A stretch of 64,000 nucleotides of DNA. It comes from Tritrichomonas musculus (Eukaryota; Parabasalia; Tritrichomonadida; Tritrichomonadidae). The stretch spans positions 434,001 through 498,000 of the forward strand of contig JAPFFF010000060.1 of assembly GCA_039105265.1 (NCBI GenBank). The letters are read 5' to 3'. A model generated the notes under the pieces. The model did not search any database and was not told where the DNA came from. It saw only the letters and a list, made by a program, of their open reading frames with translations. The position numbers and the translations under genes are program-made. Shown piece by piece: positions 60,508 through 64,000 of the stretch. Positions within the stretch are counted from its first letter, which is position 1, and every line of letters begins with the position of its first letter.

Positions 60508-60792
60508 ATGAGCGACTATTTACTCATTAAACTTAAAATGGAAAAGAAAAAATGGTTTAAAATGTTTAATCCAGATATTTATACTAAAGAAGATCTTAGT
60601 CTCATCTGCGATAAATTCCCCACCTACTTAAAAGCCAGAAAATCAGAAAATAAAAAGATTGCTGAAGAAACATTATTAAAAACATTTAAATGTATTCGAT
60701 CAAATGTAGTTTGGGAATATATTTTAAAAAAATATGATAAATTATTAAATTACAATTCCCAACTGCGTGATGAATTTTTCCAACTGTTATGA
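60508..60792 (+). CDS. hypothetical small protein
   Basis: A 94-residue open frame rich in Lys, Leu and Asn (KMEKKKWFKMFNPDIYTKED), mostly helical in appearance. There is no recognisable motif, signal peptide or membrane segment, and no good initiator ahead of it. Its stop overlaps the ATG of the next small frame (ATGA), so the two may be pieces of one decayed gene. In DNA this AT-rich, frames of this size can occur by chance. Confidence 0.3.
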   Translation: MSDYLLIKLKMEKKKWFKMFNPDIYTKEDLSLICDKFPTYLKARKSENKKIAEETLLKTFKCIRSNVVWEYILKKYDKLLNYNSQLRDEFFQLL

Positions 60793-61049
60793 ACGTTTTT
60801 TTAATTACTTATTCTCTTGTCTACTCTTTCATCAAAAAATCAATTTCATATTATAATATAAATATTCATGTACTTTCAACAAAACACAAACTTCCTCTTC
60901 CAATAATCTTATTAAAAGATTATGAGAAGGTGAGTGTTCGAATAATTATTTATGTCTTTCAGGCAATCATTAAAACAAAATTTCAATCAATTGATGAAGT
61001 TTATCTATTCGTGTCAGTTTTTCTGAAAACTTCATTTCATGACGCTTAA
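60789..61049 (+). CDS. hypothetical small frame, doubtful
   Basis: 86 residues, starting in the ATGA overlap with the preceding frame. The second half (LPLPIILLKDYEKVSVRII ... SIDEVYLFVSVFLK) has a protein-like mix of residues, but I do not recognise it. It could be the continuation of the upstream frame after a shift, or simply noise. Confidence 0.25.
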   Translation: MNVFLITYSLVYSFIKKSISYYNINIHVLSTKHKLPLPIILLKDYEKVSVRIIIYVFQAIIKTKFQSIDEVYLFVSVFLKTSFHDA

Positions 61050-61527
61050 AAATGCAAAACTGTTCTTTAATAGTTGTTTTGTTATTCATTAGCACAGAAA
61101 GTTCAGATAATCGATTTTCAAAGGAATGATTTTATTTTGTCTGCAGACAATTAGACGAGATAATCGTAAGTATGTGTTAAACTCTTATGATGAAGAACTT
61201 GGGAATCAATTTCCTTCTGGCAGTATTTTTTGTTCGAAATATTTGTTTTTGAACCTAAATTCTCTTGAGTATTCATATTTTTATAAAAATTAAATTTTTT
61301 AAAATTCTCATTCAAATATTTTTAAGTTCGATACCACTTTTTAATAGAGTATCATATTTTTTAAATGTTTATCTAGTCATATCATATTTTCATGAGAAAC
61401 TTATATATTCATTTTTGAATACATTTATATCAATATAATAATTTTTTTAATAAAAACAAATTCGAGATCGAATATTAAAAAATATTTAACCGATGAATAA
61501 TGATAAACTAAGAGTTAACTACTAATT
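61050..61527. other. intergenic, nothing recognised
   Basis: AT-rich spacer downstream of the LRR locus. No gene or repeat is recognised. Confidence 0.5.
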
Positions 61528-62847
61528 TTATTGAATATCGCATTTATTATTTTTTGATTTAAACTTGCCTTGCATCATTCCAGTTAATCTAGATTGTCCT
61601 TGCATCATTCCAGTTAATCTAGATTGTCCTTGCATCATTCCAGTTGATTCATTTTCAGGTTGAGCTAATATCGAGACTTTCTCCAATGATTGGCACTTAA
61701 GGAAAGCTGTGTCATCAACTGTGATTGAAAATGAAGGAATAACAATTTCTCTCAGCGAGATGCATCCATTGAAAGTATTTTCATCAATTTTTGTTACTTC
61801 AGGAGGAATCGATATTTCAAGTAATTTTTCGCAGTCGCAAAATGCCGATTTGCCAATTAAAAATACTGAAGAAGGGATGTCAATTTGTGCCAATGAACTG
61901 CATTTATTGAAAGCGAATGATCCGATAAAAGTGACAGAAAGAGGTATTGAAATATCAGTGAGAGAAGAGCATTCAGAAAAAGTGTATTGAACGATAGAAT
62001 TAACAGATGAAGGAAGTGCTATTTTCTGAAGCGAAGAGCATTTTCTGAATGCGTATTCACTGATATATGTAACTGAAGAAGGGATGATGACATCAACAAG
62101 TGAAGTGCATCCATTAAAAGCAGATTTGCCAATTTTTTTTACTGAAGAAGGAATTTCAATTTTTGTGAGAGAAGAGCAGTTGCTAAACAAGAACATTTCA
62201 ATGCATGACAATGATGAAGGAATTGTTATGTCACAAAGTGAAGAACATCCATTAAAAGCAGAATTTTTAATTTCTTCTGTTTTTGAAGTGATTTCTATTT
62301 TACGAAGTGATAAACAGTCTGAAAAAGTTGATTCTTCAATACACTTCACTTTTTCAGGAACATTGATTTCAGTGAGTGATGAACAGTTGATGAAGGCTGA
62401 TGAGCCAATAAATGACACTGATGAAGGAATAGCAATTGTCTTTAATGACGTGCATTTATTAAATGCATTGCTTTCAATGGAACAGACAGTCGTTGGTATC
62501 GTTATTTCTTCCAATGAGGAACAGCCTGAAAAAGTGCATGATTTGATCGATTCAATGGAGCAGAGAAGATCAACTTTGCATAATGATGAGCAGTTCATGA
62601 ATGAATTCAATCCAATAGATGTAACTGAGGATGGTACCGTTATTTCTCTCAATGATTTGCATCCTTCAAACGCTGACTTTTCAATGATCGTTACGAAAGA
62701 TGGTATCGTTATTCTCTCCAACTTTATGCAATTTTTAAACAGGTTCTGGCCAATTTTAATCGATGGATTGGACAATAAAAGATCAATAATATCAATATTA
62801 TTCCTTTTGGCAGCAAGTTTTAATGGTGTGCAATTAAAAAAAATAAA
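61528..62847 (-). pseudogene. ankyrin + BspA-like LRR part of a split DUF3447 gene
   Basis: The open minus-strand frame begins just after a TAA at 62850-62848. It first reads one ankyrin unit (CTPLKLAAKRNNIDIIDLLL) and then about sixteen TpLRR repeats (IPSSVTSIGLNSFMNCSSL type). It ends in a short tail with two and a half GMMQGQSRLT repeats. There is no ATG near its start; the first possible non-ATG start is a TTG at 62775. The preceding frame on the same strand (64000-62999) is the DUF3447 half of the same architecture as the intact gene at 6632. I therefore read this as the 3' half of one gene interrupted between 62850 and 63000. No trichomonad intron motif is visible in that gap. Confidence 0.7.
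61568..61647 (-). repeat. 30-bp tandem repeat at the LRR gene's 3' end
   Basis: Two complete identical 30-bp units and a third partial one, in frame, encoding GMMQGQSRLT. They are identical in DNA and so recently made. Confidence 0.9.
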
Positions 62848-62998
62848 TTATTTTCTAATTTCATTCAAAAAATATAATGTTTAAAAACTTCATTTCAAAA
62901 TAAAATAATTTGAAATATCATTCAAAATAAATTAAATTGAACATCATTAAATATCAATAATATTTAAATCACGTGAAAAAAAAAGTTGCTTTAAAATT

Positions 62999-64000
62999 TC
63001 ATTGAAAAATTTTTTTTCTATTTAAAACTATGGTTTCATTTATGTCCACTTTTTCACTGCTTTCTAAAAGAATTTTGACAAGATTGAAATAATCATAATA
63101 GCACAAGTAATTAAATATCAATTTATCGTCAAATTCATCTTGCATGAAATTGAAATTGTGATAACGAAAACCGAACGAAACCGGATTTTTATAGAAAAAG
63201 TTTTCTTTTTCATTTTTTATATTTAGATTCAAAAAGTTGTTTTCAATGTACCTTGCTATATCGTTGTGATGACATTTAATTGCTTCTTCATAACAACTTT
63301 TGTAAGATATGTCATCCGGTTTGACATTGTTTTTTTCAAGTGAATGAATAATATCAGAATTTTTCCCATGAATTGAATAGAGCCACATTCGAGGCGATAA
63401 ATCGGCCATATTCATTCTCAAAAAGTCGTATATTTGCATTGATCCAAAGAATGTAGAATATTCGATTAATGTTGTGTTTTCATTTTCAATTAAAAAAGGG
63501 TTGGTCTCAAAAATTGACCTTTTAACGAGGTTTTTTGATGACATGTTTTTCATCGTGAAAAACGAAATGAATTCATCAACCGAATCTTCTCGAATTAGTC
63601 TACAGACATACGAGTCATTTTCGCCAATTTGGCGCTTTTGGTCAAAATTTTCAAATATTTCTTTATCTTTTTTCTTCATTTCAAATTCAATAGACTTGCG
63701 TTTTCCAACCGTTAAAAACGATTCAATTTCTGGGTAAAAAAAGAAGCATAATTCTTTGTCTTTTTGCGTGGTAAGAAGATTAAATATTGTTCGGTCAATT
63801 TCAATTATCTTTTCAGTAATGATAAAAAGTAAAATTCGCTTGTTGCTTTTGAAAAGATAGAAAATTTCGGTATTAGATAATAATTTCTTGATGCTTTCCT
63901 TTAAATGTAATAAAACTTTTTCAATTTTGCTAAAAAATCCTGAGGTTCTGTAATGATTCCTTGAAATTTTTAATAATATATGTAGGAAAGCGCGTAATTC
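62999..64000 (-). CDS. DUF3447 protein, partial (runs off the window edge)
   Basis: The frame is open from the window edge down to a stop at 62999; the true start lies outside. It reads HILLKISRNHYRTSGFFSKIEK, FKSNKRILLFIITEKIIEID, FFYPEIESFL, then RQIGENDSYVCRLIREDSVDEF, TLIEYSTFFGSMQIYDFLR and EAIKCHHNDIARYIENNF. These are the same successive motifs as in the gene at 6632 and in the two relics at 3018-5622. An internal ATG at 63679 is not needed as a start. The frame ends just where an ankyrin bridge to LRRs would be expected, and such a bridge appears in another phase about 150 bases later. It is cytoplasmic by lack of signals in the visible part. Confidence 0.75.
   Translation of the reverse strand, partial: ELRAFLHILLKISRNHYRTSGFFSKIEKVLLHLKESIKKLLSNTEIFYLFKSNKRILLFIITEKIIEIDRTIFNLLTTQKDKELCFFFYPEIESFLTVGKRKSIEFEMKKKDKEIFENFDQKRQIGENDSYVCRLIREDSVDEFISFFTMKNMSSKNLVKRSIFETNPFLIENENTTLIEYSTFFGSMQIYDFLRMNMADLSPRMWLYSIHGKNSDIIHSLEKNNVKPDDISYKSCYEEAIKCHHNDIARYIENNFLNLNIKNEKENFFYKNPVSFGFRYHNFNFMQDEFDDKLIFNYLCYYDYFNLVKILLESSEKVDINETIVLNRKKIFQ

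Noticed and set aside
62084-62884. 266-residue plus-strand open frame
   Set aside because: It is the antisense shadow of the LRR array; the minus-strand frame has the clear BspA repeat pattern. The same holds for plus-strand frames at 13795-13998, 14446-14967, 16060-16257 and 61709-61990.
1-64000. Spliceosomal introns
   Set aside because: I looked in the broken genes for the trichomonad 3' motif ACTAACACACAG and a GTAYGT-type 5' site and saw none; intact genes are single frames.
1-64000. Polinton/Maverick, LTR or other virus-like elements
   Set aside because: Such elements are common in trichomonads, but no capsid, protein-primed polymerase, integrase or protease frame and no long terminal repeats were recognised here.

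Overview
The window looks like nuclear DNA of a parabasalid protist, most likely Tritrichomonas (T. foetus or a relative) rather than Trichomonas vaginalis, because the intergenic DNA is extremely AT-rich. The supporting evidence is: BspA-like (TpLRR) leucine-rich repeat proteins, DUF3447/ankyrin proteins, a Chlamydia-Pmp-like GGAI/FxxN surface protein, a Giardia-VSP-like cysteine-rich type I membrane protein, R2R3 Myb factors, intronless genes, very short 5' leaders behind TCAYWW-type initiators, and stop codons that overlap a TAAA polyadenylation signal. The genus is an inference from gene families; no marker gene such as rRNA is present.

Layout. 0-10 kb: Pmp-like surface protein; two decayed DUF3447/LRR genes; an aberrant Rho-family GTPase; an intact DUF3447+LRR gene; relics of a GTPase and a protein kinase separated by a 108-bp MITE. 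10-22 kb: small R2R3 Myb protein; tRNA-Glu(TTC); a 1,662-residue intracellular LRR protein with a BTB-like head; an endonuclease V gene broken by one frameshift; a BTB-like/DUF3447/ankyrin gene broken into two frames. 22-33.5 kb: a MITE, a HECT ubiquitin ligase, and the cysteine-rich surface protein. 33.5-38.2 kb: gene-free, holding a 1.7-kb non-autonomous element with about 215-bp inverted repeats, a 10-bp tandem array, and a striking cluster of nine and a half palindromic hairpins. 38-44 kb: BTB-like/coiled-coil/RCC1 protein and an Hsp110-type chaperone. 44.3-49.3 kb: a complete-looking 5.04-kb Tc1/mariner/pogo-type DNA transposon with a SANT + DD35D transposase. 49.9-60.1 kb: tRNA-Met(CAT) with a giant restriction-like-endonuclease (R2-like) non-LTR retrotransposon inserted exactly at the 3' end of the tRNA. 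60.5-64 kb: two doubtful small frames and another DUF3447/ankyrin/LRR locus running off the edge.

How the parts relate. Three genes (at 17933, 22133 and 38258) appear to share one N-terminal module (BTB-like plus BACK-like helices) joined to different C-terminal repeat domains (LRR, ankyrin, RCC1), and four loci share DUF3447 joined to LRRs, so the window shows a lineage-specific repeat-protein repertoire expanding and decaying. The rest is dominated by mobile DNA. The most notable item is the tRNA-targeted retrotransposon: its single 3,275-residue frame carries three Myb repeats, six C2H2 fingers, reverse transcriptase, a CCHC knuckle and a PD-(D/E)XK endonuclease. Its 15-bp target duplication is the 3' end of tRNA-Met, and it abuts a relic of a second copy.
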